64,000 nt of DNA, from positions 1-64,000 of the forward strand of contig NZ_JAMWZB010000017.1 of NCBI RefSeq assembly GCF_024305035.1, written 5' to 3'. This document shows, in pieces, positions 26,294 through 34,009 of this stretch; position 1 is the stretch's first letter, and each line of letters begins with the position of its first letter. Origin of the DNA: Algoriphagus sp. (GTDB taxonomy: Bacteria > Bacteroidota > Bacteroidia > Cytophagales > Cyclobacteriaceae). Made by a program: the position numbers and the translations under genes. The notes below the pieces were generated by a model. It had not been told where the DNA came from. It did no database searches and saw only the letters and a list, made by a program, of their open reading frames with translations.

Positions 26294-27790
26294 TCAATTT
26301 TCCACCCAGGCTTCCCCCTCATGGAGCCGTAAGGTATAATCCATTCCATCGGGAATATCCTCAGCCAAATGACTTACAAAAATCAGTGCAGGAGAGTAAT
26401 AGTTACAGATTTGAGTCAGGGTATCTTTAACTAACTGTCGTTGAATCGCATCCATTCCTTGAGAAGCTTCATCCAGAATCAACAGTGATGGCTGCTTAAT
26501 CAAAGCCCTGGCCAATAAAGCCCAGCGCTGTTTCTCCAAAGAAAGCCTAGAAAAAAGCCGCTCGGAATCTTCCGATAAACCAAAAAACTTCATCCAGCCT
26601 TCAGCCACGCTTTCTTGGTGTTCTGTCGTTTTTTTAAACAGTCCCATCGTATCAAAATAACCTGATAAGATCACCTTTCGACAAGTTTGATTGGAAGGAA
26701 AAAAACGGGTCAACTCCGGGGCCATAAAACCAATAGGTCGCTTGACCTCCCAGATACTTTCTCCGGTTCCACGTCTTCTTCCAAACAGGTAAATTTCCTG
26801 AGAATAGGCTTGCGGATGCTCTCCGATCACAAGGGAGATCAAGGTTGATTTTCCCGAACCATTGGGACCTTGAAGTACCCATTTCTCGCCGGCTCTCACC
26901 TGCCAATCCACCTGTTTGAGGATTTGTTTTTCCCCATAGCGGATCGTTACATTTCTCAGCTCAATTAGTGGTTCATGGCTGCGCTCCTGAGCAGAAAATA
27001 AATGATCCAATTGTTGCCAATCCCATGATTTTACAACTCTTTTGCGGGAATGCATTCGAAAATCCTCCCGCAGCCAAACCTGATCTATCCCGGTAGAGGA
27101 TAGCTTAGCCACATGGGAAATTCCTTCAGGAATCTGATCCGAATCGGTACAGATCAACACCTGCACTCCCGCATCGGTAATTCGCTTTACTAAGGTACCA
27201 AATTCAAGCCTGGTTTGAACATCCAATCCGGTCATCGGATGGTCCATCACAAAGAGTTTGGGTTGAGCGAGCAATCCTTGGGCAATAGCCATTCTCCTAC
27301 ATTCTCCATTGGATAATTTGATAAGTGATTTATCGGCAAGCTGGGTTAGGCCGAGTAGATCTAACACCGAATCCAAGGTCCAGTATCCTTGCTTCTTACG
27401 CGCTGTTTTTTCTAAATATTCCAATACAGTATCCGATTCCTCAGCCGCTGTCGAGTTGAATCGCTGCTGAAAATAAAAATTTTGTTGATTGGATTTATTC
27501 CTAAAAATATAATCTTGAGAGACGTATGCAATCAAATCCCTAAAACTGGCTAGGTGTTTCTTTTCGGCCATTTCAGCGAGGTAAGTTGTTGCAAACTCCC
27601 TGGAAATCTTCCCTTTTACCAGAATTGAGTTGCCACGGATGGTCTCCAGAAATGCGGTTTGTAGCCAACCCGAATCGGCAATAATTGCCCAATGTTGACC
27701 CTGTTTCCAAGCAAAAGAAAGCGAGTCGAAGGCATGGATTCCTTTGAATACGACCTGGCAGCAATCTATATCAATCAGTTTTGTACCCAT
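26294..27790 (-). CDS. Tandem ABC ATPase (ModF-like) with degenerate first domain
   Basis: Two ABC nucleotide-binding domains lie in 498 residues, with no membrane segment, as in ModF/PhrA-type or regulatory ABC proteins. The second domain is canonical at the Walker A GPNGSGKSTL and Walker B LLILDEAS with the switch VSHLAED, but its signature reads FSRLSLEKQR instead of LSGGQ. The first domain has IIADSGWLQTAFL where Walker A should be (no GKS/T), LSNGECRRM as signature and LFVMDHPMTG with His in place of the catalytic Glu. Only a composite site, Walker A of domain 2 with the signature of domain 1, looks usable. No permease gene is adjacent. Confidence 0.82.
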   Translation of the reverse strand: MGTKLIDIDCCQVVFKGIHAFDSLSFAWKQGQHWAIIADSGWLQTAFLETIRGNSILVKGKISREFATTYLAEMAEKKHLASFRDLIAYVSQDYIFRNKSNQQNFYFQQRFNSTAAEESDTVLEYLEKTARKKQGYWTLDSVLDLLGLTQLADKSLIKLSNGECRRMAIAQGLLAQPKLFVMDHPMTGLDVQTRLEFGTLVKRITDAGVQVLICTDSDQIPEGISHVAKLSSTGIDQVWLREDFRMHSRKRVVKSWDWQQLDHLFSAQERSHEPLIELRNVTIRYGEKQILKQVDWQVRAGEKWVLQGPNGSGKSTLISLVIGEHPQAYSQEIYLFGRRRGTGESIWEVKRPIGFMAPELTRFFPSNQTCRKVILSGYFDTMGLFKKTTEHQESVAEGWMKFFGLSEDSERLFSRLSLEKQRWALLARALIKQPSLLILDEASQGMDAIQRQLVKDTLTQICNYYSPALIFVSHLAEDIPDGMDYTLRLHEGEAWVEN

Positions 27791-27887
27791 GCCTAAAGTT
27801 AGGTAATTCGGTTTTATTGTCCTTTGATTCCTGAAGGAGGCAACACAATCGAAATAGGAATGGAAGCTGACCTACTTGAAGGCCGGA

Positions 27888-28340
27888 TCAAACCCTGTTT
27901 TTAGAATCCACCACAATCGTCACCGGCCCGTCATTGACTAGGGAAACTTTCATATCCGCTCCAAACTCCCCTGTTCCGATACCTTTGCCTAACTCTTTTT
28001 GTAAGGTCTCAATCATCGCTTGATACAGTGGAATCGCCTTGTCGGGTTTGGCCGCCTTGATGTAAGAGGGCCGATTTCCTTTTTTGGTACTGGCATGTAA
28101 AGTAAATTGAGAAATGAGCAAAATTTCCCCATCAATGTCGAGCAGGCATTTGTTCATCACCCCGGCTTGGTCTGGAAAAATCCGCATATTGACGATCTTT
28201 TTACTCAGCCAATCAATGTCTTCTTGAGAATCGGCATCTTCGATTCCTACTAAAACTAATAATCCTACTCCTATTTCGGATTTAATCGTTTCCTTGATTT
28301 TAACCGAAGATTCCATTACCCGTTGAATAACTACAATCAT
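27888..28340 (-). CDS. dtd: D-aminoacyl-tRNA deacylase
   Basis: Dtd hydrolyses D-aminoacyl-tRNAs (and mischarged Gly-tRNA-Ala), protecting translation. The 150-residue length is typical of the family. The two active-site motifs are visible: SQFTLHA (about 77-83, with the catalytic Thr) and the NDGPVTIVVDS motif near the C-terminus, a variant of the NxGPVT cross-subunit motif. It is the last gene of a three-gene operon with a thioredoxin-like protein and a Rossmann-fold protein, 3 bp after the latter. The upstream ABC gene has its own unit. Confidence 0.95.
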   Translation of the reverse strand: MIVVIQRVMESSVKIKETIKSEIGVGLLVLVGIEDADSQEDIDWLSKKIVNMRIFPDQAGVMNKCLLDIDGEILLISQFTLHASTKKGNRPSYIKAAKPDKAIPLYQAMIETLQKELGKGIGTGEFGADMKVSLVNDGPVTIVVDSKNRV

Positions 28341-28343
28341 TTT

Positions 28344-29066
28344 TTATTTCTTGCTTAATTCTTGAAGGTCACCAGAAGAGTAAATTTTTAGGTGTTGATT
28401 TTGAGGAGTTAGGGATAGATAAACCATGGATTTTGCCACTTGGTAATCATAAATGGGCCGGTAATTTTTTAGCAGTTTTAGCCAGATTAACGGTCTCATC
28501 AGGATACTGGCCACCTGCTCACCCAAGCGGAACTCAGAACGATTTCCCAAAAGAATTGAGGGTCTGACAATACTAAGTTGGTCAAATTCCAATTCCATGA
28601 GATCCTCTTCTGTTTTTCCTTTCACCTGATTATAAAAAATGGAGGATTTAGAATCAGCCCCCATGGAAGAAACAACTAGAAATTTTCTGCCTCCCATTTT
28701 TTTCACCCACTTGGCATAGGCCAACACCAAATCATGATCCACTGCATAAAAAGCTTCCTTGGATCCTGCAGTTTTGATGGTTGTTCCCAAGCTACAAAAA
28801 CCGATGAGTTGAGCCTTTTTAGAGGCTAGAGCTCCTACCAGATCATGATACTCCCCTCCCAATGACTGGGAGTTGATTTGATGCTCCCAATCCCAAAACT
28901 CCAATTCTGATAGATCCCCTTCCAGCTGAATTAGTTTGCCATGCTTTAAGGCCAGTTTCCTCCTACCCACGCTCAGAACATAATCGTATTGCTTATTTTT
29001 TAAAATTTGATGCAAAAGCTGCATCCCGATCAATCCGGATGTCCCGGCGATAAAAGCTATTTTCAT
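28344..29066 (-). CDS. NAD(P)-binding oxidoreductase of the HTATIP2/NmrA type
   Basis: This Rossmann-fold protein of 240 residues has FIAGTSGLIGMQLLHQIL (nucleotide-binding TGATGxxG variant), VGRRKLALKHGK, CSLGTTIKTAG and VVSSMGADSKSSIFYNQVKG, as in atypical SDRs related to human HTATIP2/TIP30 and yeast FMP52. The KGKTEEDL segment with a tyrosine ahead (FYNQVKG) replaces the classical YxxxK. The function is not known. The start overlaps the stop of the thioredoxin-like gene by ATGA, and dtd follows after 3 bp. Confidence 0.85.
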   Translation of the reverse strand: MKIAFIAGTSGLIGMQLLHQILKNKQYDYVLSVGRRKLALKHGKLIQLEGDLSELEFWDWEHQINSQSLGGEYHDLVGALASKKAQLIGFCSLGTTIKTAGSKEAFYAVDHDLVLAYAKWVKKMGGRKFLVVSSMGADSKSSIFYNQVKGKTEEDLMELEFDQLSIVRPSILLGNRSEFRLGEQVASILMRPLIWLKLLKNYRPIYDYQVAKSMVYLSLTPQNQHLKIYSSGDLQELSKK

Positions 29067-29689
29067 AAATCAAATGCTTGGTAAAAGCAATGGGAAAGTT
29101 CTTTTCCCAAGGTAAGATTTTTATCTCGGGCATACCAAAGATGGACTTCTTCAACAAATTCCTTGCTGGTTTTTCCTTTTGGATCAGTTTTAAATTCGCG
29201 CTGCTTTTCCATCAGGTAGCTTGGCTTTGGCCCCCAAACAAAATACTCCTGCTGCAATCCCGGGCTCAAGGCAATCAGCTTAGGAATGGATCGAGCCCCA
29301 TGGGTCAAGTATTGATTCATGATTTCGGGGTTTTCATCCCGTAAAATGAGACGAAGTTGAATGGTGGGATTCAGCTCGGCCAGTTTGGAAATATACGGGA
29401 TGGTTTGGGCGGCATCTCCACACCAAGCTTCGGTAATAATTACCCACAACTGAGGGGGTAATTTCTTCACCAATTCGGTCATCTGTTGGTCGATCCGAAT
29501 CGTTTTATCCCAGCGCTTCATTCGTTGAATTGCCATTCGGGTATATTCCAAATAGGATGCTGACTGATTTTCGCCGGTTGTTCTTCCTTCGGCAAAAAGT
29601 GAATCTATCAAATTCTTGTATTCCGAATAGGTCATGGCTTGGGCCACCACATCCGGACTGATTCGATTTAACTGCACAAGTTCCTCCAA
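29063..29689 (-). CDS. Thioredoxin-fold protein (thioredoxin_9 type)
   Basis: The product has up to 208 residues. A helical lead (AMTYSEYKNLIDSLFAEG, TTGENQSASYLEYTRMA) is followed by a thioredoxin fold whose active site reads EAWCGDAAQTIPY (a single cysteine, WCGDA, in place of CxxC), then GARSIPKLIA (cis-Pro). The single-Cys active site suggests no standard disulfide reductase chemistry. The start shown is a TTG. The first ATG in frame is at 29635 and would cut 18 residues, including the beginning of the conserved lead, so I keep TTG with reservation. It is first in the operon with the Rossmann protein and dtd. Confidence 0.75.
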   Translation of the reverse strand: MEELVQLNRISPDVVAQAMTYSEYKNLIDSLFAEGRTTGENQSASYLEYTRMAIQRMKRWDKTIRIDQQMTELVKKLPPQLWVIITEAWCGDAAQTIPYISKLAELNPTIQLRLILRDENPEIMNQYLTHGARSIPKLIALSPGLQQEYFVWGPKPSYLMEKQREFKTDPKGKTSKEFVEEVHLWYARDKNLTLGKELSHCFYQAFDL

Positions 29690-29722
29690 ATTTTTGTTGA
29701 TTTTGGAAGTTAACAGCCCCTA

Positions 29723-30136
29723 TTAAATCTGAGTTCGCTCCCAGTCCAAAAACTGTTCGATTTCGTCTTTGACCTTTGCATATACTGCCAAAATCACCGA
29801 CAAATCATCGGCAAAACCGAAAAAGCCCAAAAAATCAGGAATGATATCGATGGGTGAGAGAAAATAAACCAATGCTAAGACCAATAATCCCAAAGTCGAT
29901 GAAGCTAATTTATAGTGCCCTGCAAAATGAGCTTTCAGCATCCGAATAAATACGGCGATTGGCTCGATTAATTTCTGAACCCGAGGATGTTGGGTCAATC
30001 CGGCCAGTTTATTTTTGACTCCAGCGATGAGCTCTTTTATTTTCCCCTCTTTCTGAGAAAGGGAATCTACCTGTTGCCCAAACAGGGCCTTGGCTCGATC
30101 GAGAACTTCGCTTGCTTTTGAGGTGAGACTGCTCAT
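29723..30136 (-). CDS. YkvA-family (DUF1232) membrane protein
   Basis: A 137-residue protein starting at ATG 30136 (MSSLTSKAS). A helical, charged N-terminal part is followed by a membrane hairpin with the family signature LALVYFLSPIDIIPDFLGFFGFADDLSV, in which the SPIDLIPD motif marks DUF1232/YkvA proteins. The role of this widespread small membrane protein is unknown. A TTG at 30229 extends the frame upstream, but that part overlaps the preceding gene in another frame and lacks family sequence. The gene follows the DUF7935-like gene by 10 bp. Confidence 0.85.
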   Translation of the reverse strand: MSSLTSKASEVLDRAKALFGQQVDSLSQKEGKIKELIAGVKNKLAGLTQHPRVQKLIEPIAVFIRMLKAHFAGHYKLASSTLGLLVLALVYFLSPIDIIPDFLGFFGFADDLSVILAVYAKVKDEIEQFLDWERTQI

Positions 30137-30146
30137 GGGATTGGGA

Positions 30147-30668
30147 TTAGAAATAAATGGAAATTTCTGATTTGACCTGACGAAGGGCATAGGCAATTGC
30201 ATCATTCTTTCGCTCCAGGGACTGGGCAAAAATAGACTTGGCTAAATCCATTCCCGACGCCTCCTTATCCAAATTTTGTCGACTCAAATTGATAATAGTG
30301 GTAACTTCTTCAATAGCTCTTTTGACCGCTTCCCAGGTTTCTTCGGTAAAATAAACTTGCTGGGAAAAATTATGACTAAACTCTTCCCGTACTTCATGAA
30401 GTAACAAAGCATGAAGCTCCGAGGCGGTCATCCCGCCGGTATTGGTTCTCCGAACCAAATTATTGGGAGTGATTCGCTCCAACAGCAAACTCAGCCGCTC
30501 TGCTGCCTGAAGACGGATCGGTAAAACTACCTGTGTATTTTGGGTCTTTAAGTCCACGAGCATTTTTTCCCGCTCTTTGGAAATAAAGGAAACAATCACC
30601 AGGTACATTCCATACAAAACCACTCCGGCAGGGAGCAAAATCTTAAGCAAATCAATTACGTATTCCAT
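30147..30668 (-). CDS. Conserved Bacteroidota membrane-anchored protein (DUF7935-like, tentative)
   Basis: This protein of 173 residues has one N-terminal membrane helix (VIDLLKILLPAGVVLYGMYLVIV) and a cytosolic helical domain with PIRLQAAERLSLLLERI, MTASELHALLLHEVREEFSHN and AVKRAIEEVTTIIN. This order is typical of a small uncharacterised family seen across Bacteroidota. I assign no function. It is the first gene of a pair with the YkvA-type protein, and both may act at the inner membrane. Confidence 0.75.
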   Translation of the reverse strand: MEYVIDLLKILLPAGVVLYGMYLVIVSFISKEREKMLVDLKTQNTQVVLPIRLQAAERLSLLLERITPNNLVRRTNTGGMTASELHALLLHEVREEFSHNFSQQVYFTEETWEAVKRAIEEVTTIINLSRQNLDKEASGMDLAKSIFAQSLERKNDAIAYALRQVKSEISIYF

Positions 30669-30781
30669 CTTTGGGTTAATTAAGCTCGAATATCCAAAAT
30701 TTATCCCGTCCTAAAAACGGAAGTCTGTGTAAATTTGATTCCCTTTAGGAACCAATTTTCTGCCAAAAACATTCGAATAGC

Positions 30782-31096
30782 ATGCTCGTACCGATTACCA
30801 TTACCGAAAAAGCAGAGGCCGAGATCAAAAATATCATGGCAAACAAAAAAATACCCTCTGACTATCACCTTCGGGTGGGGGTCAAAGGCGGTGGTTGCGG
30901 CGGAATGTCGTATGCGCTCGGTTTTGATATAGCCCGGGAAGAAGACCAACAGTTTGACCTCAACGGGATCCCGGTTTTGATCGAAAAGAAACATTATATG
31001 TTTTTGATGGGCATGCAAATTGACTTTTTTGAAGGGGATGAAGCCCGAGGGTTTACCTTTGTCAATCCAGATATTCCCAAGCGACACGATCAGTGA
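30782..31096 (+). CDS. IscA/HesB-fold protein lacking the C-terminal cysteines
   Basis: The product has 104 residues and the A-type scaffold fold: ITITEKAEAEIKNIM, LRVGVKGGGCGGMSYALGF with Cys39, and GFTFVNPDIPKRH at the end. The last part replaces the CxCG motif, so only one of the three usual Fe-S ligands remains. Either the protein dimerises to bind a cluster through Cys39 alone with other ligands, or it has lost carrier function. Similar truncated-motif HesB proteins are seen in Bacteroidota. A complete IscA is at 18594-18920. It is followed by two small envelope genes on the same strand. Confidence 0.8.
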   Translation: MLVPITITEKAEAEIKNIMANKKIPSDYHLRVGVKGGGCGGMSYALGFDIAREEDQQFDLNGIPVLIEKKHYMFLMGMQIDFFEGDEARGFTFVNPDIPKRHDQ

Positions 31097-31127
31097 TTTT
31101 TTGTAGATTCGGTGAAAATTCGATCCG

Positions 31128-31628
31128 ATGAGACCTGTACTCCTATTCCTTGTTCTTTTCATGACAGCTTATACCTGTCTCGGCCAAGAACTAAATACCA
31201 GTGAATCTCAGCCAACACCCGGAAAAGGGAACATCGAAGACCTCCATTGGCTGGTTGGCTACTGGTCCGGTCAGGGATTGGGTGGGGAGTGCGAAGAAGT
31301 CTGGATGCCCGCCAGGGATGGACATATGATCGGGACTTTTCGATTTTGGAATGAAGGAAAACTGATCTTTTCAGAATACATGCACCTCTTGCAAGAAGGT
31401 GAAAGCATCACCATGAAAATCAAACACTTCAACCCCGACCTGAGGGGCTGGGAAGAAAAAGAAAATTGGACAACTTTCTCCCTGATTGAGCTGGGTAACA
31501 AAAAAGCCTGGTTTGACGGATTGACCCTAGAGCGGAAAGGGGATAAATTAGTCATTTGGGTAGATTTAAAAGAAAAAGGCGAACCCAAACTTGAAAAGTT
31601 TACCTACCGCAAAAAAGTACTAAAATAA
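31128..31628 (+). CDS. DUF6265-like secreted protein
   Basis: This protein of 166 residues has a signal peptide (RPVLLFLVLFMTAYTCLGQ). The mature part starts with the family block DLHWLVGYWSGQGLGGECEE and EVWMPARDGHMIGTFRFW, then beta-rich segments (SEYMHLLQEGESITMKIKHF, KAWFDGLTLER), as in the lipocalin-like DUF6265/YdhG-type calycin domains. The ligand and function are unknown. It is likely periplasmic. It lies 31 bp after the IscA-like gene and 119 bp before the DUF4136 lipoprotein. Confidence 0.7.
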   Translation: MRPVLLFLVLFMTAYTCLGQELNTSESQPTPGKGNIEDLHWLVGYWSGQGLGGECEEVWMPARDGHMIGTFRFWNEGKLIFSEYMHLLQEGESITMKIKHFNPDLRGWEEKENWTTFSLIELGNKKAWFDGLTLERKGDKLVIWVDLKEKGEPKLEKFTYRKKVLK

Positions 31629-31747
31629 GAGTGTAGGTTATAAGTCCCTATCCCAAATCCAAACCATTAAAAATAAATGGATTTCAAAAACCAAGAAAGT
31701 AAAAAGAGCGTATAAAAAATGCATTCTTTATCCTTATCCGATTAATC

Positions 31748-32281
31748 ATGAAAAACCTGCTTTTCGTTGGCCTTGCTCTTTTTGTCTTTGCTTCTTGTAA
31801 AGTATCCGATTCGGTTACGGCTGATAACCAAAAAACCTTCACGGATCGCTTAGATTACGATCGGATCAGTAAACCCATTGATCTTTCCAATAAGAGAACG
31901 TTTCAAATCATCAGCCAAACGGCGACATCTAAGGATATCAGGCAGTTGAATACGATTTTTGAGCAAAAATTACTGGAAAATGGATTCCGCGAAGTTGCCG
32001 AAAATCCCGAACTTTTGGTTCAAAGTGTAATTGCCTCCATCAATTTTGAAAAGGAAGAACTGGGCTATAGCAGCGGAGTGGGTTTAACGGGTGATACACC
32101 TTATTCTCCCGCTTATCAGGTACCGGGAAAATATGGGAAAGTGATTTTCCTCATCCAAGATTCGCAAAGCCATGAAGTGCTCTGGATGGGAACGGGAACC
32201 GGGATATTAACAGCCAATGGAGTGCTGAATACCCAAGTCCTCAAAAGCACCCTGGATGAACTGGTTGCTGGCTTGAAGTAA
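31748..32281 (+). CDS. DUF4136-like lipoprotein
   Basis: This lipoprotein of 177 residues has the signal MKNLLFVGLALFVFASCKVS (Cys17). The mature domain (DYDRISKPIDLSNKRTFQII, DIRQLNTIFEQKLLENGF, GKVIFLIQDSQSHEVLWMG) resembles DUF4136, a small alpha/beta domain related to the LPS-type BON/Tol-associated lipoproteins. It is expected in the outer membrane inner leaflet or the inner membrane. Its function is unknown. It is convergent with the DUF4268 gene. Confidence 0.75.
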   Translation: MKNLLFVGLALFVFASCKVSDSVTADNQKTFTDRLDYDRISKPIDLSNKRTFQIISQTATSKDIRQLNTIFEQKLLENGFREVAENPELLVQSVIASINFEKEELGYSSGVGLTGDTPYSPAYQVPGKYGKVIFLIQDSQSHEVLWMGTGTGILTANGVLNTQVLKSTLDELVAGLK

Positions 32282-32325
32282 GCGCTATCGTAAACGATAG
32301 CTCAGAAAGTTGGGGGTAGTCTTCC

Positions 32326-32784
32326 TTAAAAATTTTCAAATCCCGGTTTCACCTTATCCCAAAATTTATCCAAGGCAATCATCCGAGGTTTTAGAAATGA
32401 AATAATTTTTGGCCAGTCTCTTTCCTCCATGACATTTAGGCCCTCTTTTCTTATTTCAATTTTTGAAACGAATTGTCCAAATTCATTTTCCTGATGCAGT
32501 TTCCAAGCCCAATCCTCTTTGACTTCGGTTTCCAGCATTCGCTTAAACTGTACAAATTGATCAAAAAAAAGCTCTTGTAATTCAGTATCCGAATGGGTAA
32601 TTTCTATCCCAATCGAGGCAAAATCCCGCTCGGCCTTCATACGAAAATAAATGTCTTTTACCCCTGTTTTGTAATTGGGCCAGTTAGTCCGCTTTCCTTG
32701 AGCATTGGGAACAGGCTTCATGTATTGACCAAATCGGATCCAAAATTCCTTTCGGATTCGGGAGGTCTCGGTTTTGGAATACAT
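32326..32784 (-). CDS. DUF4268-family protein
   Basis: A 152-residue protein starting with ATG 32784 (MYSKTETSR; the preceding TTG is not needed). The family pattern is clear: RKEFWIRFGQYM, NWPNYKTGVKDIYFRMKAER, ASIGIEITH and DWPKIISFLKPRMIALDKFW. DUF4268 is often fused to or encoded beside restriction-like nucleases, but here it stands alone at the end of an operon, directly after the ChaN-type gene (stop and start nearly touch). Function unknown. Confidence 0.85.
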   Translation of the reverse strand: MYSKTETSRIRKEFWIRFGQYMKPVPNAQGKRTNWPNYKTGVKDIYFRMKAERDFASIGIEITHSDTELQELFFDQFVQFKRMLETEVKEDWAWKLHQENEFGQFVSKIEIRKEGLNVMEERDWPKIISFLKPRMIALDKFWDKVKPGFENF

Positions 32785-32787
32785 CAA

Positions 32788-33651
32788 TCAATAGGATTTG
32801 TGGGCGTCTTTGGGGAGCACCAAAATAAATTCACCACCAGAGGTATGGGATTCTTCCAATCGATCAAGTTGCTCTTGCTCTACGGTGTGGATATTGATTA
32901 TTTTTTTGTCAGGAAACTCCTTTTTCAAATACCAAAGTATCCCCTCTCCTTCTTTGCTGTGATAAGCGCCATTGACATGGAATACCTTTCGATCCATGCG
33001 TAAATAGTCAAACAGCGACTCAGCCATGGTCGCATCCTTTAGCGCTTGGGCCTGAATCATATACTCAGAATTGCCTGGCGCTCCGTGCATCATTCCTTTC
33101 ATCGCTGCATAGCCAGGGAGATTCAGGTCTACCTCGAGAGGAAGCTTGGCAAAATAGGCGGAGGCGGATTCGCTAAGGGAATCCAACGCCGACAAACCCG
33201 AGCGACTGACCAGAGAAGCATACCGGCGAGGCACATTCCCTGCCACGAAGGGAATCTGATGCTCTTTGGCAAAAAGCATGAGCGGCTTATAGTCAGTGGC
33301 GTAATTATTCCATAGCTTGGCCTCAGTTTCAAAATTCTTATCGGTAATTTTTCCTGACATCCACTCGTCAATAATGAGTTGATCGTCCCGCTCAAAAAAC
33401 TCGGAGGCAAAAACCAGATCCGGATGGTGCTCAACAAGCGATTTAAGGACCTGAAGCTGGAGCCAATGAGCTAAACTAGTATGGTGTAATTCCCCAAAAA
33501 ATACCACATCGGCTTTTTCAGCTTGAGAAATCAATTTTTCAAAACTGATTTTCTTTCCCGATCCATCAAAAAACTGATACGGGATTCCTTGGCTGAAGCT
33601 CGAAAAAACAAGGAAGATACTACCTATCACACTACCTATGAATTTACGCAT
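32788..33651 (-). CDS. ChaN-family (heme-binding, Tiki-like) secreted protein
   Basis: This protein of 287 residues has a signal peptide (KFIGSVIGSIFLVFSSFSQG) and a ChaN/Tiki-type domain: VVFFGELHHTSLAHWLQLQVL, FASEFFERDDQLIIDEW and VFHVNGAYHSKEGEGILWYL with several histidines. Campylobacter ChaN binds heme as a dimer. In other lineages the GELH fold is a protease (Tiki). The present protein has the GE-x-x-H and H-x-x-E-G motifs intact. It overlaps the end of folB by eight bases and is part of the WD40-divIVA-folB operon. Confidence 0.8.
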   Translation of the reverse strand: MRKFIGSVIGSIFLVFSSFSQGIPYQFFDGSGKKISFEKLISQAEKADVVFFGELHHTSLAHWLQLQVLKSLVEHHPDLVFASEFFERDDQLIIDEWMSGKITDKNFETEAKLWNNYATDYKPLMLFAKEHQIPFVAGNVPRRYASLVSRSGLSALDSLSESASAYFAKLPLEVDLNLPGYAAMKGMMHGAPGNSEYMIQAQALKDATMAESLFDYLRMDRKVFHVNGAYHSKEGEGILWYLKKEFPDKKIINIHTVEQEQLDRLEESHTSGGEFILVLPKDAHKSY

Positions 33652-34009
33652 AATCTTCTGGGTATTGAATCTGAACAGCGGAATACTTCACCAATCCTCC
33701 AAGAGCAGGTCCATGTTTTTTTAGGGTCAACCGAACCTGCTTGGTCTGGGGGTAAGCCTCCAAAATATCACTCACGATCATATGCCCTAAATGCTCCAAC
33801 AGCTTGACTTTAACATCCATTCGCGCTTTAATCAATTGATAGAGTTTGGAATAATCCACCGTTGCACTGAGTTCATCCTGGAGCATGGCTGCTTTGAAAT
33901 CAGTCTCGAGCTCCAAATCCAATGTAAAGCGATTCCCTAAAATTGACTCCTCCGGATAGGCTCCATGATAGGCATGAAACTCTATTCCTTCCAGTGCTAC
34001 CTTCCCCAT
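33644..34009 (-). CDS. folB: Dihydroneopterin aldolase
   Basis: FolB (121 residues) converts 7,8-dihydroneopterin to 6-hydroxymethyl-dihydropterin in folate synthesis. Clear marks are VALEGIEFHAYHGAYPEES, the substrate Tyr/Glu region, SATVDYSKLYQLIK, LLEHLGHMI and the catalytic Lys in VRLTLKKHGPALGG. The start codon shares one base with the stop of the divIVA-like gene (TAATG), so the reading is coupled, and the ChaN gene starts inside the folB end. Other folate genes of the window (folE, queD) are far away at 54167-55241. Confidence 0.92.
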   Translation of the reverse strand: MGKVALEGIEFHAYHGAYPEESILGNRFTLDLELETDFKAAMLQDELSATVDYSKLYQLIKARMDVKVKLLEHLGHMIVSDILEAYPQTKQVRLTLKKHGPALGGLVKYSAVQIQYPEDYA

